NCBI GenBank assembly: GCA_023409995.1
Contig: JAEYQN010000185.1
Span: forward strand, 1-12,838
Source: Cyanobacteria bacterium OH_CBB_238
GTDB taxonomy: Bacteria > Cyanobacteriota > Vampirovibrionia > Gastranaerophilales > Gastranaerophilaceae
Length of the DNA stretch: 12,838 nucleotides
Direction of reading: 5' to 3'
The position numbers and the translations under genes were made by a program. The notes below the pieces were generated by a model. That model was not told the origin of the DNA and ran no database searches. It saw only the letters and a program-made list of their open reading frames with translations. Shown here piece after piece: positions 1 to 6,647 of this stretch. Position 1 is the stretch's first letter. Each line of letters opens with the position of its first letter.

Positions 1-612
1 ATATAGTAAAATATCTTTGCCATTTGCATGTTCTTTTATTGTTGTTGTAAGTAATGGAAGGATAAATTCTTTGTATGTTTTATGCCTTGTTTTATTTATG
101 AATGGTTTGATTAAGTTTAGAATGAAAGGGTTGAATAATATTTTGGCTCTTTGCATTTGCTTAATTATGTCATCAGCTAGTTCTCTTACTTTTTTTCTAC
201 CTCGAATTACAATAACTTTTACTTCGGATGGTGGTATTCCAATTGCAGAAGTTGCTGCTGATTCTAATATCTTTTTAATATCTTCTTGTGAGACATCTGG
301 CTTACGAAAGCTTCTGTGGCTGCGCCTTTTCAAATATAGAGCATTTAATGAATCATAGTTTGCTATCTCTTTTGGAATTATTCTTAGATGTTCTTTACTT
401 ATGTCTTGTCCTATTATTTCTATGGCTTCGTTAGGACACTTCATCATACAATGACCACACTGAATACATCCCAGTTGCGAGTTCTTATTTCTAGCAGGAA
501 AACCGTCGTTATTTTCTACAAGGTAATCACCGCATATGTTTATACAGGTTGAGCATTTAGTGCATTTTTGTTTATCTATTATTAATTTTACGGGTTTTTC
601 ATTGTTAAGCAC
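1..612 (-). CDS. Ferredoxin-nitroreductase fusion (3' end beyond window)
   Basis: Reading the minus strand from a GTG at 612 gives 204 open codons to the window edge; the C-terminus is missing. Residues 17-27 and 49-59 are two CxxCxxCxxxC clusters (Cys 17, 20, 23, 27 and 49, 52, 55, 59), a 2[4Fe-4S] ferredoxin domain. From about residue 93 a nitroreductase (FMN) domain begins, with its typical Arg/Ser-rich start (RRSHRSFRKPDV, 96-107) and a helix followed by a PPS segment. The GTG is chosen because an in-frame stop lies two codons upstream and AAAGGA sits about 6 bases before it. In this family electrons pass from the clusters to FMN and then to an organic or quinone-like acceptor; the substrate cannot be told here. 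It follows the sulfur fusion gene by 64 bases with no terminator between, so it may be co-transcribed, although a candidate promoter of its own is present. Confidence 0.85.
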   Translation of the reverse strand, partial: MLNNEKPVKLIIDKQKCTKCSTCINICGDYLVENNDGFPARNKNSQLGCIQCGHCMMKCPNEAIEIIGQDISKEHLRIIPKEIANYDSLNALYLKRRSHRSFRKPDVSQEDIKKILESAATSAIGIPPSEVKVIVIRGRKKVRELADDIIKQMQRAKILFNPFILNLIKPFINKTRHKTYKEFILPLLTTTIKEHANGKDILLY

Positions 613-643
613 AGATTATCCTTTATTGAAAAATTGCGAAAAT

Positions 644-672
644 ATAATAACATATTTATCTTGTGGGTACAA
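644..672 (-). promoter_or_regulatory. Candidate promoter for the ferredoxin-nitroreductase gene
   Basis: On the minus strand TTGTAC (667-672) and TATTAT (644-649) are separated by 17 bases, about 30 bases ahead of the GTG start. Both hexamers are near-consensus, but the region is so AT-rich that a chance match is quite possible. Confidence 0.35.
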
Positions 673-676
673 AAAT

Positions 677-3064
677 TTAAATGAACAAATTTGAATTTGA
701 GTTATTTGATTCTTCAATGTATTTTGCAACTCCTGCAATTTCTATACCATCAATCAGTTCTTCTTGTTTTATTCCCATAACATCCATCGACATGCTGCAA
801 GCAATGAATTTAATATTGTTTTCTTGGGCGCTGTTTATTAATTCTTTTAAACTATTTATATTTTTGTTTTTCATAACCCATTTCATTAGCAATGAACCTA
901 AACCACCCATGTTCATTTTTGATAAAACAAGCTTCTCTGGACCTTGCGGCATGATTAGTCCGAATAATTTATCAATTATTCCTTTTTTCACTTTTTTATG
1001 ATTTGTTTTTCTTAGGATATTTAAGCCCCAGAATGTAAAAAACAAAGTTACTTTTTTCCCACTAGCAGCCGCTCCATTTGCTATTATAAAGGCAGCTAAG
1101 GCTTTGTCCAGATCATTTGAAAAAACGACAATAGTTTGTCCATTTAAACTGTTTTTCTGAAGTTCAGTTATTTCACTATTAATTCCTTTTTGAATAATAG
1201 CTTTTATGATTTTGTTCTCACTGGTTAATCCTAATAATGTATTTTGAGTTGATCTGCACCAACTTTCTATATCTGACTTAAACCCTGAATCTGTTGTTGA
1301 TAATTCTACTATTTCACCTTCTTTCATTTCTTTTAATGTTGAAGATAGCTTCATTATTGGTCCTGGGCATTGCATTCCGCATGCATCAATTTTTATAATG
1401 TTATTATTCTCAACTTTGCTGTTTAAACTTGTAGCTGGAACTTTTTCTAGGATATTTTGTTTATTTTTTATTATTTCTTTATAGAGCATAATTCCGCCAG
1501 ATAAGCTTTTCACATTATTGAAACCATTTGCGAATAAAATTCTAGACGCTATATAACTTGTAAAGCCCTTATTGCAATATAGTATAATGTTTTTATCTTT
1601 GGGGATTTCTTCTAATCTTTCTCTAACTTCCTCTGCAGGGATATTAATTGCTCCTTCAATCCTTGACATTTCATATGAGATCTTTGGACGAACGTCTATT
1701 ACGATTGATTCTTTTAAATCTTCATAGAAAGCTAGATGTGAAATGTTGTTTAAATAATTATTTGCTGCCATTCCCAGTATATTTATAGGATCTTTTGCGG
1801 AGGAATATGGTGGAGCATAGCACAACTCTGAGTCAACAAGGTCTTGTATAGTTCCATTTTGTCTCATGATTGAGGATATTATGTCTATTCTTTTATCTGC
1901 GCCTTCATTCCCCACAGCCTGAGCCCCCAAGATTTTTCCTTCATCGTTAAAAAGGAGTTTTAGTAATAGAGGTAATGCGTTTGGGTAATATCCCGCATGG
2001 TTGTTTCCCCAGATATGAATTTTTTTGTATGCAATATTTGCTTTTTGAAGCTGTTTTTCATTTTTTCCGACACCAGCGATACTCAAGTCAAAAACTTTCA
2101 ATATGGAACTACCTTGAGTTTTTTCGTAGGTGGACTTTATTCCACAAATGTTGTCCGCGATTATTCTTCCTTGCCTGTTTGCAGGACCGGCGAGTGGAAC
2201 AAAAGCGGGAGATTGTGTTATAAAGTCAATTACTTCTGTGTTATCTCCTGCGGCATAAATGTCAGGATTCGAAGTTTGCATGTGCTCATTGGTCTTTATG
2301 GCACCAGTTATGCCAAGTTCAAGACCCGAATCTTTGGCAAGTGTTATTTCTGGTTTTACGCCAATGGCTAATATGGCAATATCGTATGGAATGAGTGCTC
2401 CGGAGCTTAAGGTTAGATAGTTGTCAGAAAATGATTTAACCGCATCTTTTAGAACAAGTTTTACGCCATTCTCTCTCATCTCATTTTGAATGAGTGCAAC
2501 CATATCGCTATCATAAGGAGATAATATCTGATCTGCTAGTTCGATGAGAGTTGTTTTTAATCCTTGATGAACCAAATTCTCAGCCATTTCAACAGAAATA
2601 AAGCCACCACCGATTACCGCCGCATTTTTTACCTGGTTTTTTATTATATAATCCTTGATGCTTTCAGCATCAGCAAGTGTTCTTACTGTGAAGATATTTG
2701 GATTATTTATTCCTTCTATTGGTGGAATTATGGGGCTTGAACCTTGTGTGAGAACTAATTTGTCATATGTTAAGCTATATTCGTTATTTATTTCCAGAGA
2801 TTTATTATTTTGGTCAATTCTTGTAACTTCAGAATTTAACTTTACTTCTACATTTAGGAGTTCTTTAAATACTTTGGGATTAGAAACCAACATTTTTTCT
2901 CTATCACTTATCACATTTGAGCAATAGTATGGTAGACCACAATTTGCAATTGATATTTCATCTGTTTTTTCCAAAATTATTATTTCTGCTACTTCATTTA
3001 GGCGTCTAAGTCTTGCTGCGCAACTTGCACCTGCTGCACCTCCACCAATTATAATTATTCGCAT
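677..3064 (-). CDS. Four-domain persulfide/CoA-disulfide reductase-rhodanese-TusA-DsrE2 fusion
   Basis: A 795-residue cytoplasmic flavoprotein fusion. Residues 1-440 are a CoA-disulfide/persulfide reductase: FAD-binding GGGAAGASCAARL (7-19), active-site Cys42 in NCGLPYY, NAD(P)H-binding GGG around 152-154, FAD-binding AAGD (271-274), and a C-terminal dimer segment with Tyr416 and Tyr420 in YAPPYSSAKDP. Residues 445-530 are a rhodanese domain with loop CNKGFTS and catalytic Cys497. Residues 556-625 are TusA/SirA-like, with Cys562 and the CPGP box at Cys566. Residues 642-787 are DsrE2-like, with FFTFWGL and conserved Cys756. In known families these domains reduce persulfides or CoA disulfides with NAD(P)H and pass sulfane sulfur between cysteines. 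I infer one relay for sulfane sulfur; its final acceptor is unknown. The ATG overlaps the end of the arsR-type gene, and GGAGGT inside that gene is its ribosome site, so the two are coupled. Confidence 0.93.
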   Translation of the reverse strand: MRIIIIGGGAAGASCAARLRRLNEVAEIIILEKTDEISIANCGLPYYCSNVISDREKMLVSNPKVFKELLNVEVKLNSEVTRIDQNNKSLEINNEYSLTYDKLVLTQGSSPIIPPIEGINNPNIFTVRTLADAESIKDYIIKNQVKNAAVIGGGFISVEMAENLVHQGLKTTLIELADQILSPYDSDMVALIQNEMRENGVKLVLKDAVKSFSDNYLTLSSGALIPYDIAILAIGVKPEITLAKDSGLELGITGAIKTNEHMQTSNPDIYAAGDNTEVIDFITQSPAFVPLAGPANRQGRIIADNICGIKSTYEKTQGSSILKVFDLSIAGVGKNEKQLQKANIAYKKIHIWGNNHAGYYPNALPLLLKLLFNDEGKILGAQAVGNEGADKRIDIISSIMRQNGTIQDLVDSELCYAPPYSSAKDPINILGMAANNYLNNISHLAFYEDLKESIVIDVRPKISYEMSRIEGAINIPAEEVRERLEEIPKDKNIILYCNKGFTSYIASRILFANGFNNVKSLSGGIMLYKEIIKNKQNILEKVPATSLNSKVENNNIIKIDACGMQCPGPIMKLSSTLKEMKEGEIVELSTTDSGFKSDIESWCRSTQNTLLGLTSENKIIKAIIQKGINSEITELQKNSLNGQTIVVFSNDLDKALAAFIIANGAAASGKKVTLFFTFWGLNILRKTNHKKVKKGIIDKLFGLIMPQGPEKLVLSKMNMGGLGSLLMKWVMKNKNINSLKELINSAQENNIKFIACSMSMDVMGIKQEELIDGIEIAGVAKYIEESNNSNSNLFI

Positions 3065-3330
3065 TGAGTGACCTCCATTGACATAATGATTTTTCTAACA
3101 TCTGTACTAATTAATTTGTAACATATTTGATTGCCGTTTCTGTAGCCTTCAATTATTCCTGCGTTTTTCATTACATTTAAATGCTGAGATATAGTTGGTT
3201 GAGCTATAGCTAGTTTTTCAACCATTGTTGATACACAGCACTCATCTTTTTTCATTAATCCGCAAGCAATTTTCAATCTTATTGGATGGGCGAGTGCTTT
3301 AAATATTTCAGCGTATTTTTCTGCGTTCAT
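3055..3330 (-). CDS. ArsR/SmtB-family repressor, possibly thiol/persulfide-sensing
   Basis: A 91-residue winged-helix protein of the usual ArsR size: N-terminal helix with ALAHPIRLKI (12-21), recognition-helix region AQPTISQHLNVMKNAGII (43-60), and a wing ending in GNQICYKL. Its cysteines are 23, 31, 32, 70 and 90. Cys31-Cys32 lie just before helix 3, roughly where ArsR proteins bind metalloids (ELCVCDL type), and Cys90 is in the C-terminal helix. That layout would also suit a dithiol/persulfide switch as in BigR/SqrR-type regulators, which matches the sulfur gene it overlaps. Metalloid sensing is not excluded. The ATG is preceded by AAGAGG. The promoter lies within a perfect palindrome directly upstream, so it probably represses itself and the downstream fusion. 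Confidence 0.93.
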   Translation of the reverse strand: MNAEKYAEIFKALAHPIRLKIACGLMKKDECCVSTMVEKLAIAQPTISQHLNVMKNAGIIEGYRNGNQICYKLISTDVRKIIMSMEVTQCE

Positions 3331-3342
3331 TTCTACCTCTTG

Positions 3343-3380
3343 AATATATAAATATTAGAATATTCTAATATTTATATATT
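3343..3380. promoter_or_regulatory. Perfect 38-bp palindrome, probable operator of the ArsR-type repressor
   Basis: Bases 3343-3380 equal their own reverse complement without a mismatch, centred between 3361 and 3362; the core reads ATATTAGAATATTCTAATAT. It spans the promoter spacer, the -10 hexamer and the presumed start point of the arsR-type gene. ArsR-family dimers bind AT-rich inverted repeats in just this position and block RNA polymerase. At 38 bp it is longer than one dimer site needs, so two dimers or a cruciform are possible. Confidence 0.8.
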
Positions 3381-3385
3381 GTCAA
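3357..3385 (-). promoter_or_regulatory. Strong sigma70-type promoter of the arsR/sulfur-fusion operon
   Basis: On the minus strand a perfect -35 TTGACA (3380-3385), a 17-base spacer and a -10 TATTCT (3357-3362). The predicted start near 3350 gives a leader of about 20 bases containing AAGAGG. The palindromic operator covers the spacer and the -10. Confidence 0.75.
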
Positions 3386-3407
3386 GTGGAGATTTGAGTG
3401 AATTCTT

Positions 3408-3788
3408 CTATTTATCTTTTGCTTCTAACTTTAAATCTGTTTCAACGTAATTTGAGTCTGAAAATTCCATTTTTATCTGTGAGGAATTTTTGGCTACTTT
3501 ATGCATTAGCTCCTGGTTTGAACCCCTTAGATACCATTTGATTACTAATTTTTCATCCCCGCATAGGCTTCCATGGATTTTTAGTCCATCCTTTATTCTG
3601 AAGCTGCCTTCAAATGCACCAATTCTAACTTTAAATGCAGGTTCGTCTTCTCTTGAGTCAAGAGTGATTGATAAACCTCTATATTTCATCCTTTTACTAC
3701 TATCAAAATTTTCAGGAAGACTCTCACTTGAGCTAATAAGATAATTAGATAAAGAATTTTCCAATATATTTATATTATCATCATCCAT
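3408..3788 (-). CDS. Unrecognised 126-residue acidic/polar protein
   Basis: I do not recognise this protein. It has no signal peptide or membrane segment and looks cytoplasmic. The first 35 residues are acidic and Ser/Asn-rich, probably flexible. The rest alternates charged and hydrophobic residues, as in a beta-rich fold (RGLSITLDS, FKVRIGAFEGSFRI, GLKIHGSL, KLVIKWYLRG), followed by a charged C-terminus ending KLEAKDK. An in-frame GTG lies three codons upstream at 3797, but GGGTGAG is placed 6 bases before the ATG at 3788, so I prefer the ATG. No terminator separates it from the arsR-type promoter downstream, so read-through into the sulfur operon is possible. It has its own candidate promoter and a terminator upstream. 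Confidence 0.7.
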   Translation of the reverse strand: MDDDNINILENSLSNYLISSSESLPENFDSSKRMKYRGLSITLDSREDEPAFKVRIGAFEGSFRIKDGLKIHGSLCGDEKLVIKWYLRGSNQELMHKVAKNSSQIKMEFSDSNYVETDLKLEAKDK

Positions 3789-3824
3789 AATACTCACCCA
3801 AACACACTTTAGTTAATTAATATT

Positions 3825-3854
3825 ATTATCAACTTATTTTTGGAGAGATTTCAA
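3825..3854 (-). promoter_or_regulatory. Candidate promoter for the 126-residue orphan gene
   Basis: On the minus strand TTGAAA (3849-3854), an 18-base spacer and GATAAT (3825-3830). The start point would be about 30 bases before the ATG at 3788. It lies just downstream of the preceding gene's terminator, as expected for an independent unit. Confidence 0.4.
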
Positions 3855-3879
3855 ATTTCTTTGTTGAAATTAATATAAT

Positions 3880-3909
3880 AAAAAATGTCCTACTTTTTAC
3901 AGTAGGACA
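3880..3909 (-). terminator. Intrinsic terminator of the 384-residue membrane protein gene
   Basis: On the minus strand a perfect 9-bp stem (TGTCCTACT paired with AGTAGGACA, loop of 6) is followed at once by six T residues. It begins 9 bases after the stop codon at 3919. Confidence 0.88.
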
Positions 3910-3918
3910 GAGGTGGTG

Positions 3919-5073
3919 TTAGGAGAAATATTTGAAGGAAGGTTTTTCTAAATTATTAGGAGCAGGGAGCGTCATAAATGCGTATTTACTATTGTTGTAC
4001 TGCTCTTTGTCATTAGATCCATTCCTGTACCCGATTCCTGCTCTGTAGCCTGAAATCGAATATAATATTGGTAATGCGGGTTCAATCCATTTTAGGCCTG
4101 ACATCACGGCAACTGTTGCTACGTCATCAACATGCAAGCCAATATCAAGCGCTTCTGGTTTGCGTTCACAATATAATGAACCTTCTTTTTTTCCTCTTTT
4201 ACCAAGGATAGGATCAATAAGTTTTTTACTTATAACATTAGCGATGGCGCTTCCACCAACAACGCCAGTTGTTATTATTCCTGCGATCATCCCTGCGGCT
4301 CTTTTTCCCTTAGAGCGTATATTTAATTTTTCCATTATTCCCAATGCTGCTCCAGCTCCTACGTTGCAAAGGAAAATATTTGCGAGGTATTGATAAGTTC
4401 CTTCTTTAATTTTGTTTGGAACCTTTTCTTTCCAATTTTTTTCGGTCAACTTGTCGCCGACAATGCCTCCGCTAATGCCTCCAATAACTGGTACCAGCCC
4501 CATTAGTGAAAGCCGTCTTATTTCTCCAAAAATTTCTTTTGAAGAAATATTTTTAGGGTTTGGAATTAATCTATCAATCAGCTTTAAGCCAGCTGTATTT
4601 GTATGAAATTCTTCTGATAATGTAGCAATGTCTTTTGGGTTTGCTATTTTTGTTTTCATTTTTTCAAGAATTTTTGCAGATTCAGCAGAAATTTTATTGG
4701 TAGATAAAAATTCACTTATTGCATTAGTTTGTTCTTGCGTTACTCTCTTAAGGTTAACTTTATTAGAAAGTCCATTGATTCCGTTAAAAATGAATTTTCC
4801 GCTTATTTCTATTGGTTTTAATTTTAACTTGCCAGTGATTTCTATTGGTTTTAAGCCTTTTGTTGCAATTAATGCGGCTGTTATTGTCCCACCCCAAGTG
4901 CAAAGGTTTTTTATTAACGTTTTCTTTTTCTGATCTTTATTTTTTTGTTTTCTAACGTCATGATAAGTTGTAAGAGCGGCACCACCAATAAGAATTGGAG
5001 TAACAGCTTTTGAAAATTTTGCGATGACCATTGGTTGGTCTATGCATTTTCCTATCATTTTAATTGAAGTCAT
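3919..5073 (-). CDS. Unrecognised 384-residue membrane protein, glycine-rich helices
   Basis: I do not recognise this family. The frame is open up to 5196, but the ATG at 5073 has GAGGAA 5 bases before it, while the earlier ATGs have no ribosome site; a weak promoter match (TTCAAA, 17 bp, TATGCT) would also start transcription inside the extra 41 codons. From this start there are five hydrophobic, Gly/Ala-rich stretches at about 22-37, 55-70, 189-206, 229-247 and 258-281, separated by Lys-rich loops and a charged, helical, soluble-looking segment (108-185). Residues 74-82 and 85-93 are near-identical copies of LKPIEI(T/S)GK. The C-terminal 85 residues include GYRAGIGYRNG. It is probably an integral membrane protein of narrow distribution, in a single-gene unit closed by a strong terminator. 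No function is proposed. Confidence 0.75.
   Translation of the reverse strand: MTSIKMIGKCIDQPMVIAKFSKAVTPILIGGAALTTYHDVRKQKNKDQKKKTLIKNLCTWGGTITAALIATKGLKPIEITGKLKLKPIEISGKFIFNGINGLSNKVNLKRVTQEQTNAISEFLSTNKISAESAKILEKMKTKIANPKDIATLSEEFHTNTAGLKLIDRLIPNPKNISSKEIFGEIRRLSLMGLVPVIGGISGGIVGDKLTEKNWKEKVPNKIKEGTYQYLANIFLCNVGAGAALGIMEKLNIRSKGKRAAGMIAGIITTGVVGGSAIANVISKKLIDPILGKRGKKEGSLYCERKPEALDIGLHVDDVATVAVMSGLKWIEPALPILYSISGYRAGIGYRNGSNDKEQYNNSKYAFMTLPAPNNLEKPSFKYFS
4805..4854. repeat. Short in-frame tandem duplication (33-base period)
   Basis: The 17-mer at 4805-4821 recurs exactly at 4838-4854, offset by 33 bases (11 codons), and encodes the repeated LKPIEI(T/S)GK in the membrane protein. The in-between bases have diverged slightly, so this is an old or selected local duplication. 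Confidence 0.8.
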
Positions 5074-5345
5074 TTTTTCCTCAGTAAGTTTTGTTAGGTT
5101 AGCCAAACAATCTATTCTTTGATTGTATGGCAAGCCTAACATTTTGTCAATAGAGGAAATTTGACAAGTATGCAGGCAGACTGATAAATATAGCATAATG
5201 ATGTATGCTTTATATTTGAATTTGGCTTAACTATAAGATGTTATCTCCTGAGAGCTTTTCGTTTAAATGTTTTTATATAAGAAGTAACAGAATATTTTTT
5301 GTACGTAATATTTATTAAGAATTAAAAAATATTACTTTAAAAGCA

Positions 5346-5374
5346 TAAAAGAGCCACTAATTGTGACTCTTTTA
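5346..5374 (-). terminator. Terminator hairpin directly after tRNA-Gly
   Basis: A 12-bp stem (5346-5357 with 5363-5374, one G-U pair, 5-base loop) begins on the base after the encoded CCA. The T-rich side of the stem (CTCTTTTA) supplies the U tract. The hairpin is nearly symmetric and could work on both strands. Confidence 0.7.
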
Positions 5375-5449
5375 TGGAGCGGGAGACGAGGCTCGAACTC
5401 GCGACCCCTTCCTTGGCAAGGAAGTGTTCTACCACTGAACTACTCCCGC
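5375..5449 (-). tRNA. tRNA-Gly (anticodon GCC)
   Basis: The minus strand folds as a full cloverleaf: acceptor GCGGGAG with CTCCCGC, D-arm GTTC/GAAC with loop AGTGGTA, anticodon arm CTTCC/GGAAG around TTGCCAA (anticodon GCC), T-arm GCGAG/CTCGT around TTCGAGC, discriminator U, and an encoded 3' CCA (5375-5377). U at the discriminator position is normal for bacterial tRNA-Gly. It is a single tRNA unit with its own promoter and terminator. Confidence 0.97.
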
Positions 5450-5466
5450 ATTCCAGTTGTTACCTA

Positions 5467-5494
5467 ATTATACATGCCAAATTTATTTTTTCAA
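5467..5494 (-). promoter_or_regulatory. Promoter of tRNA-Gly
   Basis: On the minus strand TTGAAA (5489-5494), a 16-base spacer and a perfect TATAAT (5467-5472). The -10 ends 17 bases before the first base of the mature tRNA. Confidence 0.65.
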
Positions 5495-5550
5495 GTATTT
5501 GTTCGTTATTTTGTTTTTGTTTGATATTTTACTCTTTTATAAGAGCACTT

Positions 5551-5582
5551 TTGTCGCCATTTATTGCATATTTTAGTATAAT
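5551..5582 (+). promoter_or_regulatory. Candidate promoter of galE
   Basis: A perfect -10 TATAAT (5577-5582) lies 21 bases before the galE ATG. The best upstream hexamer, TTGTCG (5551-5556), has a 20-base spacer, longer than ideal, so the -35 is uncertain. It is divergent from the tRNA promoter about 80 bases away. Confidence 0.45.
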
Positions 5583-5603
5583 GTTTATAAAAAGGAATTA
5601 TTT

Positions 5604-6647
5604 ATGATTTTGGTTACTGGTGGTGCCGGTTATATAGGTTCTCACGCCGTTTTATATTTGATTAATAAGGGCTTAGAGGTTGTTATTTTTGACAATCTTG
5701 TTACGGGGCATATAGAGACGGTTAACAGATTGAAATCTTTATCTGATAATGTTCATTTTGTCCATGGTGATTTGAAAAATATTGATAATATCAAAAACAT
5801 TTTTAATATGTATAAAATAGATTCCGTTATGCATTTTGCCGGATGTTCTGTTGTTCCTGAATCTGTTTTGAAGCCCGATAAATATTATCTGAATAATGTT
5901 GTTGGATCTTTAAATCTTTTAAATACAATGGTTGAATTTGGTGTGACAAAAATTGTATTTTCCTCATCTTGTGCAACTTATGGTGATCCTTTGTATACTC
6001 CAATTGATGAGAAACATCAACAAAATCCTATTACCCCATATGGACAAACCAAGTTGATGATTGAGAAATTCCTTGGCGATTATGACATTGCATATGGTTT
6101 AAAGTCTGTAAAATTGAGATATTTTAATGTTATTGGAGCAGATGCTCAATCCAGGATTGGTGAATGGCATGAACCAGAAACCCATTTGGTACCGAATATT
6201 TTAAAGTCTTGTGTTTGTGATCAAGGTTGTCTGGAAGTGTTTGGTGATGATTATGATACTAAAGACGGAACATGTATCAGAGATTATATTGATGTGGAAG
6301 ACTTGGTAGAGGCTCATTACCTAGCTCTTAACTATCTTGAAGTTGAGAACTGCTCTAATGAGTTTAATATAGGTTCAAGTTTCGGATTTAGTGTTAAAGA
6401 AGTATTAGATGCTGTTAACGAGGTTGTTGCTAAACCTATCAACTGTAAAATTGGGCCTAAACGCAAGGGTGATACGCCTGTCCTATATGCAAATAACTCA
6501 AAAGCAGCACAAACTCTGAATTGGAAACCCAAAACAGTACTGGTTGAGTCTATAAAAAAGGCCTATGAGTGGGAAAAATCTTTACGATGCCTGATAGATG
6601 ATCAGACATCTGATCCTTCTTTGTTGCCACCATTTTTTACTAAGTAA
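5604..6647 (+). CDS. galE: UDP-glucose 4-epimerase
   Basis: A 347-residue extended short-chain dehydrogenase that interconverts UDP-glucose and UDP-galactose in the cytoplasm, feeding glycan or envelope sugar synthesis. Visible marks are the Rossmann motif GGAGYIGSH (6-14), Asp30 closing the second strand (NAD binding), HFAG (77-80), SSSCATYG (120-127) with catalytic Ser122, the YxxxK pair Tyr146/Lys150, RYFNVIGA (172-179), and PETHLVPNIL (191-200), which contacts the UDP-sugar and is typical of GalE. AAGGAA lies 6 bases before the ATG. Typical GalE is about 330-340 residues; here a divergent C-terminal tail of about 15 residues is encoded where the gene overlaps the convergent downstream gene by 46 bases. 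Related UDP-sugar epimerases (GlcNAc/GalNAc) cannot be excluded from sequence alone. Confidence 0.93.
   Translation: MILVTGGAGYIGSHAVLYLINKGLEVVIFDNLVTGHIETVNRLKSLSDNVHFVHGDLKNIDNIKNIFNMYKIDSVMHFAGCSVVPESVLKPDKYYLNNVVGSLNLLNTMVEFGVTKIVFSSSCATYGDPLYTPIDEKHQQNPITPYGQTKLMIEKFLGDYDIAYGLKSVKLRYFNVIGADAQSRIGEWHEPETHLVPNILKSCVCDQGCLEVFGDDYDTKDGTCIRDYIDVEDLVEAHYLALNYLEVENCSNEFNIGSSFGFSVKEVLDAVNEVVAKPINCKIGPKRKGDTPVLYANNSKAAQTLNWKPKTVLVESIKKAYEWEKSLRCLIDDQTSDPSLLPPFFTK

Noticed and set aside
1975..2371. Plus-strand ORFs of 82 and 124 codons inside the sulfur fusion gene
   Set aside because: They are antisense to a long, motif-verified coding region, have Cys/Phe-rich composition typical of shadows, and lack ribosome sites.
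5291..5333. 10-bp inverted repeat (AATATTTTTT and AAAAAATATT) between the membrane gene and the tRNA terminator
   Set aside because: Arms are pure A/T runs with a 23-base loop in a very AT-rich spacer; nothing beyond chance is evident, and no gene end adjoins it. The whole spacer 5197-5345 shows no other clear feature.
5533..5546. Short palindrome CTCTTTTATAAGAG upstream of galE
   Set aside because: Only a 5-bp stem with no T-run or gene end to serve as terminator, and too far from galE to judge as an operator.
5374..5607. 77-codon plus-strand ORF beginning MERETRLELATPSLARK
   Set aside because: Its start is the antisense of tRNA-Gly; this is a well-known annotation artefact, and the rest runs through the tRNA and galE promoters.
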